Part shown: positions 1 to 5,270 of the stretch, one piece after another | How positions within the stretch are numbered: position 1 is the stretch's first letter | Layout of the letters: every line of letters begins with the position of its first letter | Source: Leptospirales bacterium | GTDB taxonomy: Bacteria > Spirochaetota > Leptospiria > Leptospirales > Leptonemataceae | Direction of reading: 5' to 3' | Assembly: GCA_014238825.1 (NCBI GenBank) | Contig: JABAAI010000018.1 | Coordinates: forward strand, 5,569 to 13,200 | DNA length: 7,632 nt | Translations under genes and position numbers: made by a program | Notes under the pieces: generated by a model | Told to the model about the DNA's origin: nothing | Seen by the model: the letters and a program-made list of their open reading frames with translations, nothing else | Database searches by the model: none

Positions 1-11
1 TTTATACTCAT
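1..11 (-). CDS. Start of a further gene downstream of flaA (only 3 codons in window)
   Basis: On the minus strand an ATG at 11-9 is followed by AGT and ATA before the window ends (Met-Ser-Ile). It is preceded by AAGGAG at 26-21 with a 9-base spacer, the best ribosome binding site in this part of the window. It lies 53 bases after the flaA stop codon on the same strand with no visible terminator between, so it is probably co-transcribed with flaA. In Leptospira two flaA genes sit side by side, so a second FlaA sheath protein is a reasonable guess, but three codons cannot show the product. Confidence 0.5.
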
Positions 12-20
12 TATATTACT

Positions 21-26
21 CTCCTT
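21..26 (-). promoter_or_regulatory. Shine-Dalgarno site for the truncated gene at the left edge
   Basis: AAGGAG is read on the minus strand and ends 9 bases before the ATG at 11-9. It is a near-perfect match to the anti-Shine-Dalgarno sequence, and it is the reason for calling a gene start in the first bases of the window. Confidence 0.6.
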
Positions 27-64
27 AATTTTCTTTAATATATTATTAATATACATTATTTTGA

Positions 65-847
65 TCACCAATTATCTTTAATATCCGAGCCTGGATAGTC
101 TATTTTAGAACGGTCAATCAAAACCTTAAGACCATCAAAATAAAAATAATAGTCTCCTTTCCTCTCATGGTGATGAGACACAGCAAAAAGGCTAACAAAA
201 CTCAAATACTTACCAAATGATTCTTGGCGAGTATCCTGAGGAAGCCAGCCGGGCACCACTGCAGTCAATTTGCGCCAACCACGATAGTTCAGGTTACCCA
301 TATGCAACTTATGAATTTTATTACGATAATCTCTTAGCTTAATATAGAGTGAATGACGAAAGCCTCTTCCTAAAGCCCATATAGAAAATTGTTTTGCTTT
401 TCCCTTGATGAAATAGACATGCGGAGGTCTAAACTCAACCCTATCATACCCATGATGTCCAAAAAATGACTTAACACCTAAAATATGATTAGGATTATCC
501 GGACTCTGATTTAGCGAATATGCTTCCTCGTTAGGGGGTACAATGTCCTCATCTCCAGTAGAACGAATCTCGCCCCATTGAACAAGTTTCATAATTTTTG
601 TATCTCCTATCGGAGAAGTCGATTGTACTGACCAATCTTCCGCATTCTCAAAGTCTTCCATAACTTCAAGGTATAAATCCTGATCTCCCAGGTTTATTGA
701 TTCTGGGTCCTTTATCTCTTCTCCCTGTCCTATAGTAGCATCTTGTTGATTTTGACTTTGCAACAAATGTGGTACAGCCAAAAGGCATATAACCGAAACT
801 AAAATAGTAAATATCTTTATTTTTCTTATTTTTCTCATTTTTCTCAT
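65..847 (-). CDS. flaA: Flagellar filament outer layer (sheath) protein FlaA
   Basis: A 260-residue secreted protein of the spirochete FlaA family, which associates with the FlaB core of the periplasmic flagellar filament. Residues 1 to about 31 form a Sec signal peptide: a basic start (MRKMRKIRKIK), then a hydrophobic stretch ending near LLAVPHLLQS. The cleavage site is not a clear AxA, and the single Cys 21 sits inside the hydrophobic core, so it is not a lipobox. Residues 30-60 are acidic and variable. The FlaA-like core runs from about 60 (LEVMEDFENAEDWSV) through 137-150 (VEFRPPHVYFIKGKA), 158-172 (ALGRGFRHSLYIKLR) and 189-203 (RGWRKLTAVVPGWLP) to YFYFDGLKVLID at 234-245. The ATG at 847 is chosen because AGGAG lies 7 bases upstream; an in-frame start at 886 would add 13 residues and has no such site. 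Size and context resemble Leptospira FlaA2, but FlaA1 and FlaA2 cannot be told apart from memory. Confidence 0.85.
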   Translation of the reverse strand: MRKMRKIRKIKIFTILVSVICLLAVPHLLQSQNQQDATIGQGEEIKDPESINLGDQDLYLEVMEDFENAEDWSVQSTSPIGDTKIMKLVQWGEIRSTGDEDIVPPNEEAYSLNQSPDNPNHILGVKSFFGHHGYDRVEFRPPHVYFIKGKAKQFSIWALGRGFRHSLYIKLRDYRNKIHKLHMGNLNYRGWRKLTAVVPGWLPQDTRQESFGKYLSFVSLFAVSHHHERKGDYYFYFDGLKVLIDRSKIDYPGSDIKDNW

Positions 848-854
848 TATTTCG

Positions 855-859
855 CTCCT
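855..859 (-). promoter_or_regulatory. Shine-Dalgarno site that fixes the flaA start
   Basis: AGGAG on the minus strand lies 7 bases upstream of the ATG at 847-845. It lies inside the longer open frame that begins at 886, and so supports the shorter FlaA with a standard basic signal-peptide start. Confidence 0.7.
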
Positions 860-867
860 AATGTTTA

Positions 868-885
868 TGATATAACACAATATCA
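868..885. promoter_or_regulatory. Hyphenated palindrome in the flaA leader, possible operator
   Basis: TGATAT, a 6-base spacer AACACA, then ATATCA: a perfect 6+6 inverted repeat lying 21 to 38 bases upstream of the flaA start codon. If the promoter candidate at 892-920 is real, this repeat covers about +1 to +18 of the transcript, a good place for a repressor or a small leader hairpin. The arms are A+T-rich and such repeats arise by chance in DNA of this composition. No known operator is recognised. Confidence 0.3.
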
Positions 886-891
886 ACTACT

Positions 892-920
892 ATATCGGAG
901 TACGAATATCAAAATCTTTG
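892..920 (-). promoter_or_regulatory. Candidate flagellar sigma-28-like promoter for flaA
   Basis: On the minus strand TCCGATAT (899-892) matches 6 of 8 bases of the sigma-28 (FliA) -10 consensus GCCGATAA. CAAAGATT (920-913) matches 6 of 8 of the -35 consensus TAAAGTTT. The spacer is 13 bases, two longer than the classical 11, which weakens the case. Transcription would begin near 886, giving a leader of about 39 bases to the flaA ATG. No good sigma-70 pair was seen in the same 110 bases. The link to flagellar control is inferred from the match and from the gene it precedes. Confidence 0.35.
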
Positions 921-921
921 C

Positions 922-942
922 TTCTTGGCAAGAAATTTTCTT
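922..942. repeat. Two interlocking palindromes upstream of flaA
   Basis: Positions 922-934 read TTCTTG-G-CAAGAA, a perfect 6+6 palindrome. Positions 930-942 read AAGAAA-T-TTTCTT, a second perfect 6+6 palindrome. They share AAGAA at 930-934, giving three alternating half-sites TTCTT, AAGAA, TTCTT just upstream of the flaA promoter candidate and 17 bases after the moaD stop codon. It could be a regulator site with three half-sites, or two mutually exclusive hairpins in a moaD-flaA transcript. As a terminator for moaD it is poor, because no T-run follows it on the minus strand. Confidence 0.4.
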
Positions 943-958
943 AATTATTTTATTTTTT

Positions 959-1225
959 TTAACCACCGCTAGGAGGTGGTAAGAGACATAATTCCATTTC
1001 AGCACTTAAACAGTAGTCCAAATTTACAAATTCCCCTCCTACTGAAAAAGCACAACTATCAATTAATAGACGTGCCTTCTCTTGAGAAATTCTGGAATGC
1101 TTGTCAATAAGACTTTTACAAGCTATATCAACCGAAGTACCACCCTTTAGTTCAATCTCTACCCTCTCAGGAAGAAATTCTTTTAATTGGGCAAAACATA
1201 ATACAGAAATTTTTATCTTCGCCAT
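959..1225 (-). CDS. moaD: MoaD-like small sulfur carrier (molybdopterin synthase small subunit)
   Basis: An 88-residue ubiquitin-fold protein of the MoaD/ThiS family. In MoaD the C-terminal glycine is adenylylated by MoeB, converted to a thiocarboxylate, and supplies sulfur to cyclic pyranopterin within the MoaD-MoaE synthase. Here the chain ends LLPPPSGG, very close to the MoaD ending (LPPVSGG/PPVAGG) rather than a typical ThiS ending, and it starts with the usual IKISVLCFAQLKEFL strand-helix pattern. VGGEFVNLDYCL at 62-73 corresponds to the MoaD VNGE segment. Length is normal (about 80-90). ATG 1225 is taken; an in-frame TTG at 1234 would add three residues. Neither has a clear Shine-Dalgarno site. 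No moaE, moeB or other cofactor gene is in the window, so its partner is unknown; a role in another sulfur-transfer pathway remains possible. Confidence 0.78.
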   Translation of the reverse strand: MAKIKISVLCFAQLKEFLPERVEIELKGGTSVDIACKSLIDKHSRISQEKARLLIDSCAFSVGGEFVNLDYCLSAEMELCLLPPPSGG

Positions 1226-1255
1226 TTTTTTCAAATGCTAAGTCTTCAATATTTT

Positions 1256-1330
1256 TGGCAGGCCGGGGGAGGATCGAACTCCCATCTAAGGTTTTGGAGA
1301 CCCCAATTCTAACCATTGAACTACCAGCCT
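1256..1330 (-). tRNA. trnW: tRNA-Trp, anticodon CCA
   Basis: A full cloverleaf folds on the minus strand. Acceptor AGGCTGG pairs with CCGGCCT (one G-U), D stem GTTC with GAAT, anticodon stem GGGGT with ACCTT, and T stem GGGAG with CTCCC around TTCGATC. The 7-base loop CTCCAAA gives anticodon CCA for tryptophan. A1-U72, G2-C71, G3-C70 and discriminator G73 are the usual bacterial tRNA-Trp identity bases. The 3' CCA is encoded (1258-1256). It follows tRNA-Thr by 33 bases. In many bacteria tRNA-Trp precedes secE; here moaD follows instead. Confidence 0.96.
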
Positions 1331-1363
1331 AAAAATATCAAATTAATTATCCTCTAGCTTTCT

Positions 1364-1436
1364 AGCCCTCTACCAGATTCGAACTGGTGACCTCATCCTT
1401 ACCATGGATGCGCTCTACCAACTGAGCTAAGAGGGC
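1364..1436 (-). tRNA. trnT: tRNA-Thr, anticodon GGU
   Basis: A 73-base cloverleaf on the minus strand. Acceptor GCCCTCT pairs with AGAGGGC, D stem GCTC with GAGC, anticodon stem CATCC with GGATG, and T stem ACCAG with CTGGT around TTCGAAT. All four stems are perfectly paired. The loop ATGGTAA gives anticodon GGT (GGU), reading ACC and ACU. Discriminator is U, and the following bases are AGA, so the 3' CCA is not encoded, unlike the neighbouring tRNA-Trp, and would need to be added by CCA transferase. It is probably first in a short tRNA transcript. Confidence 0.96.
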
Positions 1437-1566
1437 AAAGTTTCTAAAAAGCAGAGTCATTTTTACGAGTAAACAATGCAAGCAAAAAGGTAATGTTTTA
1501 TAAAAAATGAACTAACTCATTATTTAAAATTACTTGCCTCAAAACCATATAGAAAAAATATGCCTT

Positions 1567-1968
1567 ATGAGTAATACAAAAGTAGAAGATAGTCTATTCT
1601 ATACTAAAGAGCATGAATGTGCAAAAAAAGAAAAAGGAATTTATAAAATTGGAATTACAGACTATGCTCAAAATGCCTTAGGAGATATTGTCTATTTAGA
1701 TATAAGTGCAAAAAAAGACAACTCTCTTAGAAAAGGAGATGTTTTTGGCGTAGTGGAATCTATTAAAAGCGTAGGAGAACTATGTGCTCCTATTAGTGGT
1801 AAAGTTCAAGATATTAATTTCCAATTACTAAACAATCCTGAAAAAATTAATAAAGACGCATACGCCTCTTGGATTATTGCTATAATACCAGAAGAAAATG
1901 AAAGCTCAGAAATAAAAAGCATTATGAACGCAAAAGCTTATCGCAAATATATTTCTAATCTATCTTAA
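1567..1968 (+). CDS. gcvH: Glycine cleavage system H protein (lipoyl carrier)
   Basis: A 133-residue lipoyl-domain protein. GcvH carries the aminomethyl group between GcvP, GcvT and GcvL on a lipoyl-lysine. FYTKEHE at 11-17 is the family's start motif, GITDYAQNALGDIVYLD at 29-45 is typical, and the lipoylated lysine is K67 in VVESIKSVGEL (consensus ESVKA). APISGKV at 74-80 closes the lipoyl hairpin. The usual DPYGEGW near the end is degenerate here (KDAYASWI at 96-103). The frame is open from a TTG at 1534, but ATG 1567 gives the normal family length; no clear ribosome binding site precedes either. gcvT and gcvP are not in the window, so it is an isolated copy, convergent with ccrA. Confidence 0.92.
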   Translation: MSNTKVEDSLFYTKEHECAKKEKGIYKIGITDYAQNALGDIVYLDISAKKDNSLRKGDVFGVVESIKSVGELCAPISGKVQDINFQLLNNPEKINKDAYASWIIAIIPEENESSEIKSIMNAKAYRKYISNLS

Positions 1969-1976
1969 TCTATCTT
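1957..1976. repeat. Two tandem copies of a 10-base unit across the gcvH stop
   Basis: AATCTATCTT occurs twice in a row (1957-1966 and 1967-1976). The gcvH stop codon TAA (1966-1968) spans the junction, so the second copy lies in the 3' untranslated region. It looks like simple slippage with no evident function. Confidence 0.6.
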
Positions 1977-2016
1977 AAATAATTTGTAATAGTAGCATCA
2001 CAGCCCTTCAAAGGAA

Positions 2017-2039
2017 ACAAAACTCAGGACACAAAACTC
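2017..2039. repeat. Short direct repeat between gcvH and ccrA
   Basis: ACAAAACTC occurs at 2017-2025 and again at 2031-2039 (14-base period) in the 99-base convergent gap between gcvH and ccrA. No function is recognised, and chance occurrence is possible. Confidence 0.4.
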
Positions 2040-2067
2040 TGATTTTCTTTAAAAGTCTAAAACAAAG

Positions 2068-3324
2068 CTAGCCAGACTTTCCTAGACCTTCTTTTCCTGC
2101 ACCGACTATAATAGACATATTACCATGAGGGTGTCTATTTTCACGCATTAACTGATGCGATAGCCCAGTCTCTTCCCATTTAAAGGCACGGGATAGGCAC
2201 GGATCTATTTTCTTATCTATAATCATTTGATTAAATTCTTTGCTGTTAACATCATTAGCGAAGTGAGAGCCTTGAAGTCGTTTTTGGCGCATCCATAAAT
2301 AACGTAAATCTACAGCAGCATGATAGCCTGTAGTACCCGCACAAATAACAACCATACCGCCAGTTGCACAGACAAATATCGATGTAGGAATAGTACTTTC
2401 TCCGGGATGCTCAAAAACAATTTGAGGGTTAGCTCCCTTCCCAGCGATATCCCAAATTGCCTTACCAAAAGCACGAGTCTTCTTGCTCCATTCCAAAAAG
2501 ACCTCTGGTTTATTAATATCATTATCAAAGGCGCCCCAATGATCAAAATTCTTACGATTTATAACTCCAGCAGCTCCCAAATTCTTACAATAATCAATTT
2601 TATCATCAGAACTAACAACGGCAACAGGAATACCTCCTCCTGCCTTAACTAACTGGATAGCAATTGCACCTAAACCACCGGCAGCACCCCAAATTAAAAC
2701 AACATCATCTTTTTTGACAGTGTGAGGCTCCCAATGATAGAGCATGCGATAAGCGGTCCCCCCAGTTAGCATATAAGATGCTGAGGCTTCCCAACTTAGA
2801 TGACGAGGACGCGGAAGACATTGATGAGCATGAACGCAAGTGAATTGGGCAAATGCACCCCAGTTAGTCTCATAACCCCAAATTAACTGTGATGGTGCTA
2901 AAACTGAATCTTTACCAGCTTGGATCCAAGGATCATTGGGATCCCAAGCACCGCAATGAACAACAACCTCATCGCCCACTTTAATATCCTTTACACTAGA
3001 ACCAACTTCATAAACAATCCCAGAGGCGTCAGAGCCACCAATATGAAAGTTTTCATCTGGTGGAGCACCTTTCCTTTGTCTGGCAGCAATCACATCAACG
3101 GGATAGCCCAAAGATGCCCAGACATTATTATAATTGACTCCAGCGGCCATAACAGCCACAAGGACTTGATTTGGTCCGGGTCTAGAGACTTTTACGATCT
3201 CTTCTTTGAAAGCATCTTTTGGCTCTCCAAAACGCTCAGGTCGAATGAGCTGGGCATACATACGCTTAGGAACCTCGCCAAGAGGAGGTAAGCTACCTAC
3301 AGGAAATGTATCAATATCAGTCAT
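2068..3324 (-). CDS. ccrA: Crotonyl-CoA carboxylase/reductase
   Basis: A full-length 418-residue MDR-superfamily enzyme. Crotonyl-CoA carboxylase/reductase uses NADPH and CO2 to turn crotonyl-CoA into ethylmalonyl-CoA, the key step of the ethylmalonyl-CoA pathway. Family marks in order: MYAQLIRPERFGEP at 22-35, NYNNVW at 64-69, HIGGSDASGIV at 94-104, WGYETNWGAFAQF at 149-161, nucleotide-binding WGAAGGLGA at 212-220, VVSSDDK at 236-242, FGKAIWDIAGKG at 286-297, FEHPGE at 304-309, GGMVVICAGTTGY at 322-334, and LQGSHFAN at 350-357. The residues known to hold CO2 in studied enzymes (an Asn, an aromatic-Glu pair and a His) appear to map to NYNNVW, YE at 151-152 and His 354, so carboxylation rather than plain reduction is expected. 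It reads closer to the proteobacterial enzyme than to the actinobacterial one. No other pathway gene is in the window. ATG 3324 has no Shine-Dalgarno site. Confidence 0.93.
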   Translation of the reverse strand: MTDIDTFPVGSLPPLGEVPKRMYAQLIRPERFGEPKDAFKEEIVKVSRPGPNQVLVAVMAAGVNYNNVWASLGYPVDVIAARQRKGAPPDENFHIGGSDASGIVYEVGSSVKDIKVGDEVVVHCGAWDPNDPWIQAGKDSVLAPSQLIWGYETNWGAFAQFTCVHAHQCLPRPRHLSWEASASYMLTGGTAYRMLYHWEPHTVKKDDVVLIWGAAGGLGAIAIQLVKAGGGIPVAVVSSDDKIDYCKNLGAAGVINRKNFDHWGAFDNDINKPEVFLEWSKKTRAFGKAIWDIAGKGANPQIVFEHPGESTIPTSIFVCATGGMVVICAGTTGYHAAVDLRYLWMRQKRLQGSHFANDVNSKEFNQMIIDKKIDPCLSRAFKWEETGLSHQLMRENRHPHGNMSIIVGAGKEGLGKSG

Positions 3325-3337
3325 AACTATAAAGCCG

Positions 3338-3365
3338 ATTTTAAAAAGAATGCTTATTTTGTCTA
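3338..3365 (-). promoter_or_regulatory. Candidate sigma-70-type promoter for ccrA
   Basis: On the minus strand TAGACA (3365-3360, one mismatch to TTGACA) is followed after 16 bases by TAAAAT (3343-3338, one mismatch to TATAAT). Transcription would begin near 3331, only about 7 bases before the ccrA ATG at 3324. The mRNA would be nearly leaderless, which fits the absence of a Shine-Dalgarno site. The element overlaps the first codons of gspH on the other strand. Confidence 0.45.
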
Positions 3366-3946
3366 CATCTTTTCAAAAGTTAAAGAAAGCTAAGACTCCT
3401 TATTATAACAGTTCTAGGGGCTTAAGTCTGATTGAGATGGCTGTGGTCTTGCTTGTTATTTCTATACTCATGGGTGTTTCTCTTTCTCTCGTAAGCAATT
3501 TGGCTCTTTTTAGCACTAGCAAGGGAGAGGCTAATAAAATAGCTGATAGCTTGGTCTTTGCCCGTAATGCCTCGATGAAATCAAATACTATTCTTCATTT
3601 TGAATTTGATTTGGATAAGGAGAGATACCGTGCCTACACATTAGATCGTACTTCTGAGGAACTTAAAGAAGATGTTCTCCTAGAACAAGTCAAGTTGCCA
3701 GCAAGCCATTCACTGTTAGCAATACGCTCTGCTGTCGGTAACGAGATAAAAGAAGGTAAAGTGACTTTGCGTTTCTTACCATCCGGCTTAGCAGAAGAAA
3801 TAGTTATTTACATGGGGCCAAAGAAAGGTAATATAGAAGCTACCATTATCTATAGTAGATATAAAGGGAAGGCTACCGTCCATAAAAATAGGATAGAACA
3901 TCAACTGGAGGATGACTCATGGGAAGAAACAAAACTACTGGATTAA
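3350..3946 (+). CDS. gspH: Type II secretion minor pseudopilin GspH
   Basis: A 198-residue type IV pilin-like protein, first of the secretion run. The prepilin site is SSRG|LSLIEM: cleavage by GspO/PilD after Gly 24, Leu at +1 instead of the usual Phe, and Glu at +5 (residue 29), followed by the hydrophobic helix AVVLLVISILMGVSLSLV to about 48. The soluble part has the GspH/FimT pattern: SLVFARNASMKSNT at 67-80, HFEFDLDKERYRAY at 83-96, and VTLRFLPSGLAEEIVIY at 138-154. GspH is one of the minor pseudopilins placed at or near the tip of the T2SS pseudopilus in the periplasm. ATG 3350 gives a 24-residue leader and TTG 3359 a 21-residue one; neither has a good ribosome binding site. The frame is open further upstream inside ccrA, but that is antisense to a conserved gene. 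GspG cannot be wholly excluded, but gene order favours GspH. Confidence 0.82.
   Translation: MLILSTSFQKLKKAKTPYYNSSRGLSLIEMAVVLLVISILMGVSLSLVSNLALFSTSKGEANKIADSLVFARNASMKSNTILHFEFDLDKERYRAYTLDRTSEELKEDVLLEQVKLPASHSLLAIRSAVGNEIKEGKVTLRFLPSGLAEEIVIYMGPKKGNIEATIIYSRYKGKATVHKNRIEHQLEDDSWEETKLLD
3907..3911 (+). promoter_or_regulatory. Shine-Dalgarno site fixing the gspI start inside gspH
   Basis: GGAGG lies 7 bases upstream of the ATG at 3919 and is inside the gspH coding region. It supports a gspI start that overlaps the last 28 bases of gspH, and therefore a 42-residue leader on GspI. Confidence 0.75.
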
Positions 3947-4581
3947 ACTCATTTCTAAATCAAAAATTCATTCAAATATTCAAGAACAGAAAGAAGCTAA
4001 AAAGCAAATATAACAAGAAACTTAGCTCAAAACCAAGGCTTGGATTTACTCTCTTAGAAGTTTCTTTAGCTATAGTAATAGTTTCTGTTGTTATGATAAC
4101 AGCAATTACAGCGACAATCAGTGCATTAGATTGGCATATAGAAGCAGACAAGCTCGCAGTGGCCATGGCACTATCACAAACTAAGCTAGCAGAAATTCGT
4201 GCTACAAATGATTTAGGAGAACGAGATGAAAGTGGTGAAGACACTGATGAGGATAGCCTCTATTTTGGCTACCAGTGGCAGACTAGCATCAGTGAAGAAA
4301 ACTTAGATATAGGTGAGATTTTAGAAAACAGCTTTGGTGATTTGGATATTGGTCTTCAACTTGGTGATCAATTACCTGCTGGTATCCAAAATGCAACGAC
4401 AGGAGATGATACTGCTGCTAAAAAGGGTCTGTTTTCTCTAGGCGAAATTCCTATACTTAAAATCACAGTAACAATAAAATATCCTCAAGGCTCTGGCTCT
4501 GGCCCTGCTCGTAGCTACGGAACTTATCATGTAGAAAGCATTCAAAGATCGAAAAGATCTAGTCTTTATCAGAGGCAATAA
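3919..4581 (+). CDS. gspI: Type II secretion minor pseudopilin GspI, enlarged
   Basis: A 220-residue prepilin-like protein. The cleavage site is KPRLG|FTLLEVSL, with Phe 43 at +1 and Glu 47 at +5, then a hydrophobic helix to about 66. AMALSQTKLAEIRA at 83-96 is the GspI hallmark (A..LA..K..E). YQWQTSI at 118-124 and IPILKITVTIKYPQ at 177-190 match the beta strands of the family. GspI organises the tip complex with GspJ and GspK. Two things are odd. The basic leader is 42 residues against fewer than 10 in classical GspI. About 50 residues (125-176), rich in Gly, Asp, Glu and Leu, sit between the two conserved strands, so the mature part is about 178 residues against roughly 115 usually. The gene overlaps gspH by 28 bases and gspJ by 1 base (TAATG), so translation is probably coupled. 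Confidence 0.85.
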   Translation: MGRNKTTGLNSFLNQKFIQIFKNRKKLKSKYNKKLSSKPRLGFTLLEVSLAIVIVSVVMITAITATISALDWHIEADKLAVAMALSQTKLAEIRATNDLGERDESGEDTDEDSLYFGYQWQTSISEENLDIGEILENSFGDLDIGLQLGDQLPAGIQNATTGDDTAAKKGLFSLGEIPILKITVTIKYPQGSGSGPARSYGTYHVESIQRSKRSSLYQRQ

Positions 4582-5261
4582 TGATAGGAAAAATGATAAT
4601 AGGAAATAACAAGAATTTGAAGCGAGGCTTATCAAGCAAGCAAGCTCATTTACAGCAAGGCTTCACCTTAGTTGAACTTGCAATTGTAATCCTTGTTCTT
4701 AGTATCCTTCTTTTATCTGTTTTTTCAATTAGCACTGGGATTATTAAAATTTCTACATCTACTTCGCCTAGTCGTGAAGCCAAGAGGCAAACTATTTTCG
4801 CCATCCAAACTCTAAAATCAACTATAAACCAAACCTATTACCAAAAGAATAGGCAACGACTTTGGTTTGTCGGTCGCACTGAGGGTATAGATGGTGCGCG
4901 AAGGGATAGAGTGAGTTTTTCTGCGGTCCATTCTGGTTCAGAAGAAATCGGTTCGTCTTCAGTTCGTGAGGTTTCTTATTATTTACGGGATCAGGATGAT
5001 GGGCTCTATACCCTCATTCGACGGGAAGACGAGATGGTCGATACTGAGCCAGGTAAAGGTGGTGCACACTATGAGGTACTTCACAACGTTGAATCATTTC
5101 AATTGCGTTACTTAAGCAATCAAAAAGATTGGTTATTGGAATGGGATACTAGAAAATTAAAGCGACTCCCTCCTCAAGTGCAAATAGAGCTAAAAATAAG
5201 AGTTGGTGAAAAAACATATACTTTTAATGCGCTAGCTAGTCCTAAAATAAATATAACTTAA
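4581..5261 (+). CDS. gspJ: Type II secretion minor pseudopilin GspJ
   Basis: A 226-residue prepilin-like protein. The site is HLQQG|FTLVEL, cleaved after Gly 27 with Glu 32 at +5, followed by the helix AIVILVLSILLLSVF (34-48). The GspJ body is recognisable: REAKRQTIFAIQTLKSTI at 65-82, RRDRVSFSAVHSG at 107-119, REVSYYLRD at 129-137, LYTLIRRED at 142-150, HNVESFQLRYLS at 168-179, WLLEWD at 184-189, and LPPQVQIELKI at 196-206. GspJ contacts GspI and GspK in the pseudopilus tip. The ATG at 4581 shares its A with the gspI stop and is preceded by AGAGG at 4571-4575, 5 bases away. An ATG at 4593 with AGGA before it is an alternative that would shorten the leader by four residues. Length is near the family norm. 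Confidence 0.87.
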   Translation: MIGKMIIGNNKNLKRGLSSKQAHLQQGFTLVELAIVILVLSILLLSVFSISTGIIKISTSTSPSREAKRQTIFAIQTLKSTINQTYYQKNRQRLWFVGRTEGIDGARRDRVSFSAVHSGSEEIGSSSVREVSYYLRDQDDGLYTLIRREDEMVDTEPGKGGAHYEVLHNVESFQLRYLSNQKDWLLEWDTRKLKRLPPQVQIELKIRVGEKTYTFNALASPKINIT

Positions 5262-5270
5262 ATATTATAT

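Noticed and set aside
31..60. A+T-rich inverted repeat (TATATT-ATT-AATATA) after flaA as a terminator
   Set aside because: It is only A-T pairs without a following T-run, as expected by chance in such DNA, and the next gene starts just beyond.
1437..1533. Promoters for the tRNAs (minus) and gcvH (plus), such as TATAAA at 1499-1504
   Set aside because: No -10 hexamer had a convincing -35 at proper spacing on either strand, so nothing was annotated.
1534..1566. TTG start adding 11 residues to GcvH
   Set aside because: The extra residues are not part of the family and ATG 1567 gives the normal length; no ribosome binding site favours the TTG.
2052..2080. Inverted repeat AAAGTCT (2052-2058) and AGACTTT (2074-2080) at the ccrA stop, as a possible terminator
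   Set aside because: The stem is only 7 bases, A+T-rich, with a 15-base loop that contains the ccrA stop codon, and no T-run follows on the minus strand.
2310..3291. Open frames of 78, 110 and 123 codons overlapping ccrA
   Set aside because: They are out-of-frame or antisense shadows of a strongly conserved enzyme and their translations show no recognisable domain.
3206..3349. Upstream extension of gspH by 48 codons into ccrA
   Set aside because: It is antisense to the conserved ccrA N-terminus, has no pilin-like character, and would put more than 70 residues before the prepilin cleavage site.
3972..4635. Minus-strand open frames of 90 and 65 codons inside gspI and gspJ
   Set aside because: They are antisense shadows with low-complexity hydrophobic translations mirroring the pilin helix.
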